A DNA stretch of 64,000 nucleotides from Dendrophyllia cribrosa (Eukaryota > Cnidaria > Anthozoa > Scleractinia > Dendrophylliidae), in NCBI GenBank assembly GCA_024195265.1, contig JAJLRJ010000001.1, positions 55,467,702-55,531,701 on the forward strand, in the 5' to 3' direction. A program made the position numbers and the translations under genes. Shown in pieces: positions 13,101 through 28,100 of the stretch. The number at the start of each line of letters is the position of its first letter. Positions within the stretch are counted from its first letter, which is position 1. The notes beneath the pieces were generated by a model. The model saw nothing but the letters and a program-made list of their open reading frames with translations, had not been told where the DNA came from and did no database searches.

Positions 13101-16100
13101 GGTCTCTACCATCCATTTTGAATCTGGAAGTGACTTGTTATATGTGTAAAAAATCTCATAGCTAGTGAGATCACCATTTCGCTTGGCAGGGGCCATCCAT
13201 GTGATTTCAACAGATCTGACAGTCTTGTACTCAAATTTTACATTTCTTGGCGAAGAAGGTCCTGAAACAGAAAACAATCACTGGTGAATAGCTATGCAGC
13301 AGTTAAAAACTGTTAACACATTCTTCTAAGGCTGTGTTCACATTGAGCCAGTACAGTTTGGATCTGAAGCACTTTGAATAGACTGTTTTACAGCCTAGCT
13401 AATAAAGGAATTATATTCAACAGTCCTGTGTCTTACATGTACTTGTAACTGGTAGTTGTAATTTTATCCAAAAAATCCTGCGATATTCACGTTAAATGTT
13501 GCGTGACTTAATCGTCAATTTCATGCTCCATTAACGCGGTTTCCAAGAAGTGAATCACGGGCATATTTTATCAGACTTTCTCAGAAATTTCTCGTTTCTC
13601 ATTTCCGGTTCCGGTTCCTTTGCTGCAATTGCTATTTTTTGTGTGACTAAATTTTAGGAATTACTCGCGAATTGCGATTGAAAATTTTTTTTAATTTTGA
13701 GCCCTGTATTAATAAATTTATTTTATTCCTGGTAGGAAAGATGATTTTCACCAGAAAATTAACACAGAATACTACATGTAACTGTACTATTCTGAGTACT
13801 GTTTACCACATTTTAACTTACCACTTCTTGCTGGAATTGAACATTGTGTCTGTGTTGTACTGATAGAACCTGGAAAGCTGTTTGTCCCAGTTTCATAATG
13901 AGACTGCACGGAAATTGTGTAACTTCTTTTACGAACAAGTCCAAATAAATTGATGTACTCTGAGTGAACTCGCATCTCCACAGGTTCAGAATTCCCACCA
14001 TCACTAAGTTGGTACTTCACTGTGTAGTAAGCTATCCTTTCTGCAGACATTTCATGTTGCCATGTCAATAGGATTGAACTTGGACTTGTAACACTGCACA
14101 CCAAATGGATGGGTGGTGGTGGGGGTAGACCATCGTTAGGAACAGGAGTAGCATCTGGGTCTGCAAACAAGCAGACAAACTAGTATCAAGTCTCAATAGA
14201 AATGCAAAATGCAAAATACAAAATTGCAAGTGTTCATTGTAGGAGATAAAGCTGTTACAGTGGGTTTCACACAACTTTTGATGGACAGGTTGCGAAGGGT
14301 TGTATCGAAAACTAAGACCCACGAAAACGAAGACCTAAGACCTAAGACCTAAAACTAAGACCCCCTATAATTTACCTTTTTTACCAGGGTCTTAGTTTTC
14401 GTTTTTTCGAAAACTAAGACCTAAAACTAAGACCCCCTTTTATTTCTTTAAAGGCCGTTTTTTTTCTTTTTCTAAAGCCAATTTACTGTAAGACAATAAA
14501 CAAAAACCAGATGCGAAGTCTTTGGCAAAGTCATTTTGACACTGCTTACCAGGGTCTTAGTTTTCGTTTTTTCGAAAACTAAGACCTAAAACTAAGACCC
14601 CCTTTTATTTCTTTAAAGGCCGTTTTTTTCTTTTTCCACGCCAATTTTGTTATTTCAATCCGTTATTCAGTATAAGACAACAATCAAAAACCAGAGCACG
14701 AAGGTCTACGCGAAGTCTATGGCAAAAATCACTAAAGTCATTTTGACTAAGGCCTTTTACTTCTTTAAAGGCCGTTTTTTTCTTTTTCCAAAGCCAATTT
14801 TGTTATTTCAATCCGTTATTTACTGTAAGACAATAAACAAAAACCAGATGCGAAGTCTTTGGCAAAGTCATTTTGACACTGCTTACCAGGGTCTTAGTTT
14901 TCGTTTTTTTGAAAACTAAGACCTAAAATTAAGACCCCCTTTTATTTCTTTAAAGGCTGTTTTTTTCTTTTTCCAAAGCCAATTTTGTTATTGCAATCCG
15001 TTATTCAATATAAGACAACAATCAAAAACCAGATCACGAGGGTCTACGCGAAGTCTATGGCAAAAGTCACTAAAGTCATTTTGACTAAGGCCTTTTATTT
15101 CTTTAAAGGCCGTTTTTTCTTTTTCCAAAGCCAATTTTGTTATTTCAATCCGTTAAAGAACGCGCGATCCTGTCAATTTTTACGGCTTCACTTCTAGGTT
15201 CAATCAAGGGTAGACCCCGAGCGTTCAAAAGAAGGGGGGTTAAATTAACTATATGTCCCAAAATATGGATGAAAATCAAAGGAATGAGAAACCCAAGGAA
15301 ATGTGTCAAAATTTAATCTTACATAATATATAACTTGGCGACTCGCCCGAGTATGTTATCTTCGAGGTCCACTTGAGCAGACACTTAGCTCAAATGAAAA
15401 ATTTAATTGAAGCCAAGAGGTAGAAAGGATATTTATTTTCAATTCTGCCTGGAAACATTTTTAATTGCCATCGCTGAAATCCTGGAAAAAGAATAAATTA
15501 AACACAGTAAATTACACCACCATGGAACATCGTCTAAACTCCACGAATTGAACTGATTTATTTCATTCCACCAGTAACTATTACAGTAACTATTACTAAC
15601 AGTAACAATTGCCTAACATGCAGTAACAGTAATTGCCGGTTGACACGGTGTCCAATAATGGTATGTCAAGGAAGTGTGCTGGAAGTGTGTTTTGCACCAG
15701 TATGCTTCGTTACTTTTCCTCAGTTATTTCTAGCGGTAGAAATAATTTTCAAGTAATTTTTTGCAGACTAACAAAAACAGTATATAAAAAAAATGAACTT
15801 CTATAACAGCATTAACACCCCTTACACCCAAATTTATTTTTGAGTTCTGGACGCCAAAAATAGCCTGGCCTGCGTAGCAAGGGCTTCTGTTGGGTTTTAT
15901 GCGCGGAAACGTTTGCTACGCAGGCTAAACGAAAAAGTACTAGACAAGTAATTCTCGAATTTGTTTGCATAAGAGCCAGGTCGCACTAGAGTAAAAAACA
16001 AAATTTAGCCGATGCCAAAATTACCAAAAATATGAAACCGCAAACGGAAGTCAGGTCAATCAATCAATCATATTTCAGATTTCCATACTTTGCGCGAATC

Positions 16101-19100
16101 TTTGCTCGCAAGTTGTTTCATGGTATTCAACCTACAAGCTAACCAGGGTTTTCTGTTTATTGTGCGATCATAGTGACATGAATATCGCTTCTTTTGAGCA
16201 GTGTTTTCATCGACTGTGGCCGCTTCCATTTCAAGTGAACTGACAAAACGGCCTTTAAAGAAATAAAAGGGGATCTTAGTTTTCGAAAAAACGAAAACTA
16301 AGACCCTGGTAAGCAGTGTCAAAATGACTTTGCCATAGACTTCGCATCTGGTTTTTGTTTATTGTCTTACAGTAAATAACGGATTGAAATAACAAAATTG
16401 GCTTTGGAAAAAGAAAAAACGGCCTTTAAAGAAATAAAAGGCCTTAGTCAAAATGACTTTAGTGACTTTTGCCATAGACTTCGCGTAGACCCTCGTGCTC
16501 TGGTTTTTGATTGTTGTCTTATACTGAATAACGGATTGAAATAACAAAATTGGCTTTGGAAAAAGAAAAAAAACGGCCTTTAAAGAAATAAAAGGGGGTC
16601 TTAGTTTTAGGTCTTAGTTTTCGAAAAAACGAAAACTAAGACCCTGGTAAGCAGTGTCAAAATGACTTTGCCAAAGACTTCGCATCTGGTTTTTGTTTAT
16701 TGTCTTACAGTAAATTGGCTTTGGAAAAAGAAAAAAAATGGCCTTTAAAGAAATAAAAGGGGGTCTTAGTTTTAGGTCTTAGTTTTCGAAAAAACGAAAA
16801 CTAAGACCCTGGTAAAAAAGGTAAATTATAGGGGGTCTTAGTTTTAGGTCTTAGTTTTAGGTCTTAGGTCTTCGTTTTCGTGGGTCTTAGTTTTCGATAC
16901 AACCGGTTGCGAAGCATTAGGACTTCAACACGGTCAAAGTGTGTAATTCATTATTTATTCCACACATGCCCAGTTTAGACCTAATACTACCGCGGGAGAC
17001 CTGGAACTAACTAGTATCTTAGCAACCAAATGCAGACATTCCTCCTGACTCATCCAGTTTCTTTCCGTCGATCAAAACCTGTTTTGAATCAGCGAAAACG
17101 AAACATGCATGCGAACGAGAATGGCTTTCGAAAACTTTGAACCTGACAGTAAAGCAAAAGCGTTAGCGATCGATGATTATGGAGTTTGGTGTGTCTGCGC
17201 CGTTGTTTCTTCAACCTGAGAGGCAGTGATGGTTTCATTTTGATGGCTGGAGTTCCGAGTGAAATCGAAGGATCGAAGATGAGCGCGAGATTCGCAAAGA
17301 AACGATCGCAGTAAAAGATGGCGTCAAAAGAAAACGCTCAACCTTTCGAGCAAAAATATTGAATGAAGCTTGTTTATAGTTCCTGCTCCAGTGATAAATA
17401 AATTATATCTCTTGAGTAAACGCCACGGTTTATAAAATGCTACAATGCAACTTCAGCCTTCCAGAAATTTATTCAAATAATAAACACAGAAACATGACAA
17501 TACGCATCACTGATCACTTGATCGACCATAGCCGGGCCCGGCTCAGGATACCAAAACGAAATAAAACCAGTCGATTTACACCACTCGCATGGAATTGTCT
17601 TAATGTTAAAGTCTTTCCGAATATATTTCGCTTTGAAATGGTAAACTTTCGTGCAAGGGCGGCTTGCGTTCTACTTGTAAACAAAGAGCTCAAATTACGG
17701 CAAGAGCTTAAAATTTGCATAAAATCCTACACGAACAAGATGTGATCAGATCTCTCTGAATTGTGAAGATTACAACATCCATCTTTTGACCTCTGAATGA
17801 AAAGAATCGTACTTGTATTAAAAATATCACATTGGGTATTCGTACGGCACCGGTATGGGGACTTCGATTTGCTATTCGTACGGGAGTATTCTTTGACGCG
17901 AAATATTTCTAAGTGTCACGATGAGTCGCTCGCGTGAGTATACAGAGACTCAGCAAATTTATAGTCTGAGCCAATTCAATATCGCTTACCAGAAGCGCTT
18001 CGTAAAGCTAAACGAACGTTAATATTGTGGACCAACAAAAGTGAAGAATAACATCGAAAATTGTCGAAAGTTTTGGACTCCCATACGAATAGCAAATCGA
18101 AGTCCGCGTACGGGTGCCGTATGAATAGCCACTTCGTAAAAATATATGTCAGCTTCAGATTATCGAAACCTCAAGAAACCGGTTTTCCTTTACGGCCAGC
18201 ATTTGAGACTCTCAATTGGATGTGACGTAAAAAACGTCAACCGTTACTAGGAAACAAGGCTCATAAATATGTACGAACCCCACTCAAGTGGGGTTCGCAT
18301 AATTACACACTTTGACCGTGTTGAAGTAGTCATGGTTCAGTGGACAGTAGACAGTGATCCTTCTGTTAAATCAAACCATGTACTATAATGGCATGATATA
18401 TATCTCAATATGTTTGTGCAAAATGTTTCGGAGTTCTCCTTTCTTGGCAACTCAATGTGCACGAGTACAGGGAGTTGCCAAGAACCTGGCAAAAAAACAA
18501 AAACAAAGACAGTGCAGTTGCACAAAAGTTGCATGAAATGTTTGCTAGTTTAATATCCTAAATGCTCAAATTAGCACTCCCTTTGAATTCCCCCCCCCCC
18601 AAAAAAAAAGCTAAAAGTACCCCCCTCAACCTCTCCCCCATGTACCACACATACAGATTTGTGTTTCCATTGAAAGAGTTTTGCTATTTAATGTTACAGT
18701 TTGCATTCACTCGAAATAAAGACAATGACATATGGAGGCTGAAATTTGGAAAAATGAAATAAGTGCCCCCTTTGAATTAGCCCCCCCCCCCCCCCCCATC
18801 CCCTTTTCCACTCAGAAAATTACATTAGACGCCTGGGCGCTAATCAGGGAATTTACAGTATCTCATTTCATGCAACTAAAACAGCAGATTCAGCAGTAAT
18901 TGTACAACAATATTATTTGTTGCATGAAACAATTTGTACAGTGAAATATTGCCCCATACAAAGTTTATACAGGTGTATTTATACCTCTGTCAGTTGTAGC
19001 ATGAACTGCTCCAGGCTGACCTAATGTTTTACCATCCGAAGCCATCACCTTGATAAAAAAATCACTTCCAGAACCTACAAAGATGAAGCAAAAAGTTTTT

Positions 19101-22100
19101 ATTCTGTGGGTTTAAAGTACTAGAAATAATACAATAAGAATTAGTATCGATCAAACAAATTCAGTAATGGAGATTGGTGATAGAACATTGGCTCAATGAA
19201 CAATATAACAGGCCAGGGCGGGAAAAAAGTAGTTGGGAAAAATCAGTTTTATTAGATGCATTGTCCTGTCTTGCCTATCAAAGTAACTGGGGTTCAAAAT
19301 AGCAACAGGGGGGAAATCCCCGGCCAGGGGTGTAGCTAAGAAAAAACTTAGCAGGCTCATTAACAAGCCCAGCCAGTTTTTTGGCTCGTGCGACTTCAAA
19401 ATTTCCCCAAGGCTTTGTTTTCTTGTAAAATGTCAGCCGGTGGTAAGTTCTCTTTCAGCTGGTGAAATTATCTGGTAGCCAGCTCTTTGCTACATGGCCA
19501 TTAATGGTAACCCTGCAATCAATTATACATTTCACAAATAATTATTCATACAAAGCATCAGTGACTTAACTAAAAACTTGAGCATGCACATCTCATAAAA
19601 ATAAAACATACAACTTACTGAGATTCTTTAGAGAATAGCTCCGCTGTTGTCTTCCAACAATGAAAGGGCCCTTCTCTGTTTTGCTGCCTTGCAGCTGGAC
19701 ATAAAATAAGTGGTATCCTTGCACTAAATCCGGACCATATTTGGGAGGAAGCCACTTCACATTCAACATACTTGAGTTTCGTTCTGCTATCCACAAAGTT
19801 GGAGCACTTATCACTGTGAAAAAATTAATAAATACTCAACTTAAACCCTTGCACTCAAGAGTGCCAAAAATCAAAATTCAAGAAAAATCCTAAAAATTCA
19901 CTTTGTAAAAATATTGAGAAACACATTGTACCATGCACGAGTACTGGCAAAGCTACATTTTATTTAGCATTCTATTGATATATAGTTTGTCATATTACTT
20001 TTGAAACTGGCACACATACAAAATATATTTCCAAAGGACACCAGCAAAGGTTGAGAATACCCTAACACAATGTAAACCACAATCTTTGTTGCTGAAAAAT
20101 GTTTTTTGTCTGGTTGTCAGCTCGCATGTACGTAGGTTGTTCTGCATGGGTTCATATTTTCTATCTTTTTTTGTCATATTTTCTAGTGAAATATAATCAT
20201 GGAATATATTTTCTCACAGATCTTCTCTGAAGTTGAAGAAGTAAGCAACATAAAAACAAGATTTCTTCTCCGTCATAAAGTGTCTTTAAGCCAATGATAT
20301 TATTTTGTACTGAAAAATCAAAGAGGTTCTTAAATGCAAACAGTTTCCTCCGAGAGAAAACATGAGTGTAATTAATATATTTTCTTACAAACACTGGAGT
20401 GAAGAAGCACTGTTCCATTTAATGGCTTGCTGAGAGGACCTTTGCCTCCTACAGTCTCTGCACGCACTTTGATACTGTAAGTTCTTCCCTTAGACAATCC
20501 ATTTATTGTCCTACGTAGAATATGGCCAGGAACTTCCAACAAACTTGGTAAATGTTGACCAATTACTCCATAGTTTATGACATATTTAGTTATGATGCCA
20601 TTTTGATAACCTTTTGGTGGTGGTTGCCATGTGACATCAAGACTCTATAAGGAGAAATTTTCTGATATAAGGCAAAGCATTGATCTTGTTTCCAAAAAAA
20701 TTCCTTTAAATTTTTTTTTGTCTTGGCAATCATTTAGGAAATTGTAGTTGTAGAGGAATAATAAGGTACTTGACACAAAAAAAATATTTTGACGGGTCCT
20801 TGGTGGAAAAGGGAAAAATATAAAAAGCCCTAAACATGCTAAGTGTTTGCATGTACTATGGATTTAACATAGAAGATCCATTTTAAATTTGTCTACAATG
20901 TAATTATCTTGAACACAAAGTGTTCTCTTCAAAATCATTTTCAAAAAATCGACCCGAGGGAGGACTTTTAGGCCCAAACTCCCCTGCTGCCGGATTCATG
21001 TCTTGTTAACTCTGGGAGTGAAAGGGTTATCTTAAAAATCATAATTTCTACTACGATATTAAAGATATTCATCTGTACCATAATGGTTTTCAGACAATTC
21101 TACCTAGGGCAGCAGGAATTAGTGCAGTGAAAAGAGTGCTAAATATGCCAATCCTATCGGCATCTCCCAGCATAGTAAGTGACTTGTGGTTGTTGTCAGT
21201 TCTTGCCTTGCTCTTAAATAGGACAATCACATGACGTTTGGAGGGCATATAGTTTATTTGTGGCCCGAGTAGCATCATTTGTGCCCGAGCTCGGCAGAGC
21301 GAGGGTGCAAATGATGCTACGATGCCCGACAAAAGTCATGTGATTATCATTATTATCAATACACAAAGCCAAATCTTACAAATTCATTTAATAAGAAAAA
21401 ATGTTTAACAGAAACAGGGCCGTAAATGCATTTGCAGCCCGTCAAATTCAATATCGCCTGCCACTCACGCGTGTTTTCTTGAAGGCAGTTTCTTATTTGG
21501 ACGCGTATATTGATAATAATAGTTATTCATCACATTTTTTGGTTTTTCAAGATTCTTTGGTCTCTCTCCACACAAACTAACATTGCATTTTTTTGCATAC
21601 AGAGGATCTGCATGAAAACCACCTGTGGGTGGTGTAACTTCCCTCCCTAAATATCGATTATTCAAATGTTTTCACTTGCTACAGCTGTAGTTGCTTTTTA
21701 TGCTTCTATATTACAGTACTAGCATGTTGCTACAATGATTAGACTTCTATACTTACATCTGGTGTTCTACTGGCAATCTTCACATTCATGGGAGGTCTGG
21801 TTGGTCCTGAAAGTGGAGTGAAGATTAAGATGAATAGGACATTAACATACAAGTCTTCGTATGGTAGTGAATCATTTTGAGTTAAGTTGACTGTATCTTC
21901 ACATAAACAGCGTTTCAAATCAGCTCTCACCCACAGGTTAATGCGACTATAATTCACTCTGGGCAATTACAAATTGTACATTACTTATTTGCTCTTGCGC
22001 ACAAGGCATATCTTGCCTGGTTTGGCAAGTAGCAATTTTGCATTTTCACTTTGAAGTTAAATTATAATAGTTTACTCTTTTGGGTGAGAGAAAACTAGTC

Positions 22101-25100
22101 TGGGCAAGCATATCATGCAGGTCACTTGCCTCTTTGGCCAGTGCTCTGAGAAGTATGTTTCCAACTTTGACTGAACATGACTGTACACTGTACCTCATGT
22201 GCCATTGATTAAAAAAAAAAGCAATATTTGTTTATCTCAAATAAGTGGATACATAACTATCACCCCAGGGCATTAGCGTAGTGCTGTTTTCAATATTGTA
22301 AAGCAGGTGATTTGCATCAAAGTAAGTTGTGTCATCTTTGTCAAAATGCAACTTTTTGTGAAGAATTGTTTTATGTTTACAGGCACTCAGAAGAGTGATG
22401 CCTCCTCAATTCAGAATGTACATGTCTAAGCAGCAAAATCAATCATTTTAATAACATGTATTCCTGTGCAACCAAAATCATGCAATGATTAACATGTACA
22501 TGTATCCCTAATTAACAGATACCTATTTGATTTCTGAACTCTTATGACAAGCACAATGTAGTTGTCAGAGTCATATTAAGCTTTAAAACATTAACTAAAC
22601 TGTTACATGTACATTAATATTAACCACAAACTGTACTCATCACAGTGTAAACTTTTATTTAATGCTATGTCTATTGAGTGTTTTTAAGGAACACTCTTTC
22701 AATTGCTTACGACTCAGTATCAAAACTTACTGCTTTGACGTGTCCTTTCCACAATAATTTTCGAGTCTCTCCCAATCGCTGTGGTGTATGCTTTAACATA
22801 GAAGCTGTAATTTGTGAATGGTTGCAGGTTGGGAACTATGTAGCGATGAGTGTTACTTCCCAAAACTTCCTGCTTTTCATTGCTGTTTCCACCATCCACC
22901 TTCTTGTAATGTACTGTGTATGCATTGATGGTATAGTGCCCGACAGGAGGACTCCAGCTTATGACAATAGATGATGAGGAGTAAGGTAGAGCAACCAAAT
23001 TGGTTGGAGGCCCAGGCTGATCATCTGAATTGAAAAAAATTAGCATATTTTACCGGTGTGTGACAAATGCAGACTGCAGAATTTCATGGCATTTACACGT
23101 CATGCGCTAAGTACAATCTAGAATTTATTTTGTGGATCTCAAGTTTTTGACAGCTTTGTGGTTAGCACGCAATCCTGAGTTCTCATCGCATTGCATTCAA
23201 GCTTCATGTTGCAGACAAAAATTTTGCCTTATGTTTTTCACCAAGCAGACCATTATTTAATCCTAAAGAATAATAATACTGTTTTGAGCAAGTGAAAAGC
23301 TGTCAAAACGGTTTACTGAAAAATTCACATGAAGAAAATCCTTTAAGGGCTGCTACAATAAGCAGTTTGGTTTACTTTGCAATTATAAGCAGAAAATTAA
23401 TAGTTTTCTTACCTGATTTATGTATAATAACAATGGAAGAGGCCTGAATGCTTCCAGCCTCATTTTGTGCAAAGCACTGGTACATTCCACTATCATTGGA
23501 AGTTTTGCTGGATACTGATAAGTCAGCCCCTCCTTCATAATAGGTTACTCTTGTTTTTTCATTGGATATAAGCTCACTGCCATTTTTGAGCCATGATATT
23601 GTTGGTACAGGTGAACCAGTGGCTGCACAGTTGAGTAAAATTGGCTTAGAAGTTGTCCACTTGAAACTGGCAGGTTTCACTTTAAACCTCGGAGGAACTA
23701 GAAACAATAATGCATGGCAAAGTAAGGCAGGAACATGCCAAAGCTTTTCAAATTTTTGTTCTCCTTTGAACAAAATTACAATCATTTTAATTTAGTGTTT
23801 TGTTATTGTTAATAAACTCCAACTAATGTTTTTAAAAGCATCAAGCATAATCTTAACATCCCTACTCTTGAAGTAGAACAAAAACCCTACTAACAAACTA
23901 TTTCATTTTAAGAGGGTGTAGAGGTACTTGTTTAAATAATTTTGTGAACATTTACTTCATTTTAGGCAAAATTACAGTATCTTGAGCTTTTACCTCTAAC
24001 AAAAAGCCACACAGTTCTGGAAATGGTTTGTCCATTAGAACTAGCTTGACACTCGTATTCTCCTCCATCAGTTTCATTGATGTTTGTGAAATTAAGGTTG
24101 CTGATCCCATAGCTTGACAAAGGGACACTAAGCTCTCCATTCAGTTTTTTCCATCTCACAGTTGGGATAGGATACCCAGTTGCTGCACATTCTAATACAG
24201 TGCTAGCTCCTTTCAAAACAGTAGTATTGCGAGGAACACCAATGAATGTAAGTCTCATCTTGTCCTTATCTGAACCTGAAAGAAAGCAAATTGGATTAAT
24301 TGCCAGGTAAGTGAGTGGTTCGGAGATGCAGGCTGCTTATTTCTACTTGTAGGAACACGCTTTATCAGGTTTAAAACTGGAGGCGAGACCGAAAGTTTTA
24401 AACCTGATAAAACACTACTGCTCGTTTTTTAAACAGCAAATAACAATCTTTTATTGTTATTTTTGATATTATATTTAAGAACAGGTATAATAATATATTT
24501 TTAAGTACTTTTCAACAGTTGTAAAGAACTATAATGTAGAATTTTTAAGACCCAGTATTGTCCATTATACTTCACGCACTTCTGAACAATAGAAGCCTTG
24601 CTCCTATGCAAACCAAAACAATAACAGAGGTATGTGAAGCATGATGGACAATACTGGGCCTTTAAGCATTAAAGAAATGTGAGGTGTAAAAAGTTTCATA
24701 ACACTCTCAAACCAACCTTGATTTACAGTGTAAGTACTCAACAAAAACCTTTGTGTAATTAGCATATGCCCTCAGGCGACAAATTTGAAATAGCTTTAAC
24801 GATATTAATTTATTGCCTTTCTTGAACAAGACAATATTAATACCATGTCTATCAACAGTGCATTTTTCAATTGGAGAATTGTGCAAAGTACATGTATGGA
24901 ATTTTTCATGAAGTGTTTGTGATGAAGTTATGTAAAGTACTGTGCTTTTCAATATAATATATTATCAACTCTTGCACAATATTTAAATGTTCCTGTTTTG
25001 ACAGTAACCTTTAACCCCCTGCTTGTGATAGTAAAATAATGTTTTATGGTTCCCATTTATACACTTGGGTAGAAATGGACAACGTGGAGCAAAGTTTCTT

Positions 25101-28100
25101 GTTTATGAAAACCACATGGAAGAGAGACCAGACCTTGAATGACTGAACCATTGGGTTGAGTCCAATGCGCTAAACACTAGAACACCGGGTACACACATGA
25201 TCAAACAAAGACCTTTTAAATTTAGGTTTGTCACTAATGTCTTTATATCTTTCAAGAGCTGATAAAGATCTCATCAAAATGTTTTGTAATTAGAAAAAAA
25301 AACCCCACATAATTCAAGTTTTAAAAAATTTAATTACTGATAGATCAATATTGTAATGATATTTTTATGGTTCATTGCATATTCCCCTAGGGGTACATGT
25401 ACACGGTGGGCACAGAAGGCTAAAAATGATGCATATATTCCGTTTTAACAAAATGGCTTAAATTCCAACTTCGAAATGTCATATCTTTGGGTCGCAACAA
25501 CATACCGTATTTTCCGGTGTATAAGTCGAACCGGTGTATAAGTCGACCCCACTTTTTGAGCCTAAAAATTGGGATTTTCTTGATTTGGCATCAAGTATGA
25601 GGAGAAAAATTCTTTACGATTTTCTAGGAAAACAAGTCTTGTCTCTCTTGCAGAGCATCTTCGAGACCCAAAGTCAAAGTAAACTGAATGAACCACATTG
25701 ATCGACTAACACGCGAACGAATGCACTTCGTTAATAAATTGACAAATATGAATCCAAATTCTCAAGATACCTGCTCTAAAATTTCTTTCGTTATGTTTGT
25801 GGGTCATTTTGAGGTTTTTTACAATGAAGAAATGCCGTAAAATGAACACATGAAGCCATAGAACGAGTCTGTGAACAGGCCGCCATCTTGGATGCTTGGT
25901 AACCAGAAGCACATGCTCATTTCAAGTGTGCGGTTACCAAGTTTCTAGCGTCTTGTCGAGTGCGATTTGTTTTCTTCAGAAGTAGTAGTAGTCATGGATT
26001 TCAAGCACAAAATAACCTCAAACTTGCATGCATTGAGCGGGAAAATCGAACATTTCTAATGACAAATCCCTAATGTGAAGAATTCACACTCATAAAGGTA
26101 AGAACATGCATTTTGCTTGGAAAGTGAAACAAAGATCGATCGTTGCTCCTTTTCTGCAATAAATGTCACTTCCATGTTAATCTCAGGGTGTCATTGTTAT
26201 GCTAATTTCCTTATGAACCGACAGCTCTTGAGTTTTGGCCGGTGTATAAGACGAGGTCGATTTTTGGGGCTAATTTTCGTAGTTTCAGGGGTCGACTTGT
26301 ACACCGGAAAATACGGTGTTTACGAAATTTTTTCACTTTTGAAATTATTATGGCGTATACTTTCAGAAGCTGTCATCAGATATCCCATAATACTAATTTA
26401 AAATTTGGCGCCATCTTTGTGATGTCATGTTCCCGCCAAAATACCTAACTTTGAAAAACAAAAAACATAGGAATTTTGTGAATGATAACTTTTATATTGT
26501 TGTAGAATTTCAGCTTCCTAGGTTCAAAACTGTTGAAGTTATTTGAAGCACTAGTTTTTCAGAAAATGGGCGGGAAATTCAAATTTTGAAACAAATCTTT
26601 TGATTGGATCAACATATTTACAAGATTTTTTCAGTTTTGAGATGCTTGTGGCGGGTACTTTCAGAAATTGTCATCAGATATCCCATAATACTAAGTTAAT
26701 TTTTTGGTGCCAACTTTATGATGTCATTTTCCCGCCAAAAACTGCAAAAATGGAAAAACAAAAAATATTCAATTTGTGAAAGTGATGAGTTCTGTGCTGT
26801 TGTGAAATTTCGAAGTTGTGATTTAAGCCATTTTGTTATGACAGAATATCTGCATCTTTTTTAGCCTTCTGTGTGTGCCCACCGTGGTAGTTAGTTCAAG
26901 TTATACAGCTATGTTTAGTTTTGACAAAATAAATATTTCTAAATATAGCCTCCTTATTAAAGTTTTTAGACTGCAAGGAAAATATATAAAAAAATTATTA
27001 TAATTGTAAAAGTTATTGTTTTTAAATTATTGCTACTGAACAGTTTTCTTTCCCTTTTCAAATAAAAGTTCATTTTAACTTGCCATTCATATGTACATGT
27101 GATGTGGTTCAAATTTTTCGTTTTGAAACCCGTTTGATTTTTGTTTTCCTTTATCTCCAGTTATGGTAATAAATCTGAACCAAGGGGAAATACAAAATAA
27201 AACTGATTTTAAAAAGTTTCAAACCAAAGACAAATTTGAACCGCAACACATGTACATGTACATCACAGTTTGTAAACTCAACTATTAATAGAAACAAGGC
27301 AATTTTTTTATAATTCATTTTTAAAGGCCTTGGCTCATAACCGTGGACATTATGCAAGATAAACAGTGAGTTACTATAAATACGGTACTTAAAGTTGTAT
27401 ATGTTAACTAATAATTTAATCATTGTGTGGGTTATTTCTGTATCATAAACATGCCCTAAAAGCACCCCAAACATTAATTTAATAGTGTTTAACAGTTTTA
27501 CATTTCAAGAGATTTTTAGGAAAAACAAAACAATTAAAACAACATATTATAATTTACAATTACTCCCCGAAGTGGAGGTAAAGTAAATATCTACCACTCT
27601 TCGCAGACTTGTCCTGGCAGGCAGTTACGTTCTTTTTTAAGGTTACTTTTTTGTTTTAAAAACATTATTTAGTCAGCGGATGGCTTGCCTCCAGGGGCCT
27701 TCTGCAAGTTAGCAGGAAAATAAAACAAAATGTTGTCCCTTGCATCAACATTTTGCGTGATACAACATTTTACACTGATTGGTGCTTTTGAAATTACTAA
27801 CAGGTTTATATATTAACACCCCCTGTGGTCTGACCTCCCTTTAACCCTTTAAGCCCTAAGAGTGATCAGCATCAAATTTCTCCTTGTAATATCAATGCCT
27901 TATCAATAAAAAAGGTCATGAGAATTAAGGACATGATCACACAAGATGAATTCCCTTGATATCCAAACAATTCCTCCCAAATACTTCTATAGGAAATGAA
28001 AAGGGACAAGAAATGAGAATTTAAATTTTGATATCAGGTAAGCGACCCAACACTCCAAGTTAACTTTTTTTCTTGGTGGCCATTTGGCCACTGACTCTTA

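Noticed and set aside
14647..16547. Repeated frames reading SVIQYKTTIKNQ
   Set aside because: They lie in the arms of the 2.6-kb foldback element and recur with its sub-repeats; not coding.
27151..27474. A 107-codon minus-strand frame in the Ig2-Ig3 intron
   Set aside because: AT-rich, Phe/Ile/Tyr-heavy composition typical of chance frames; no domain.
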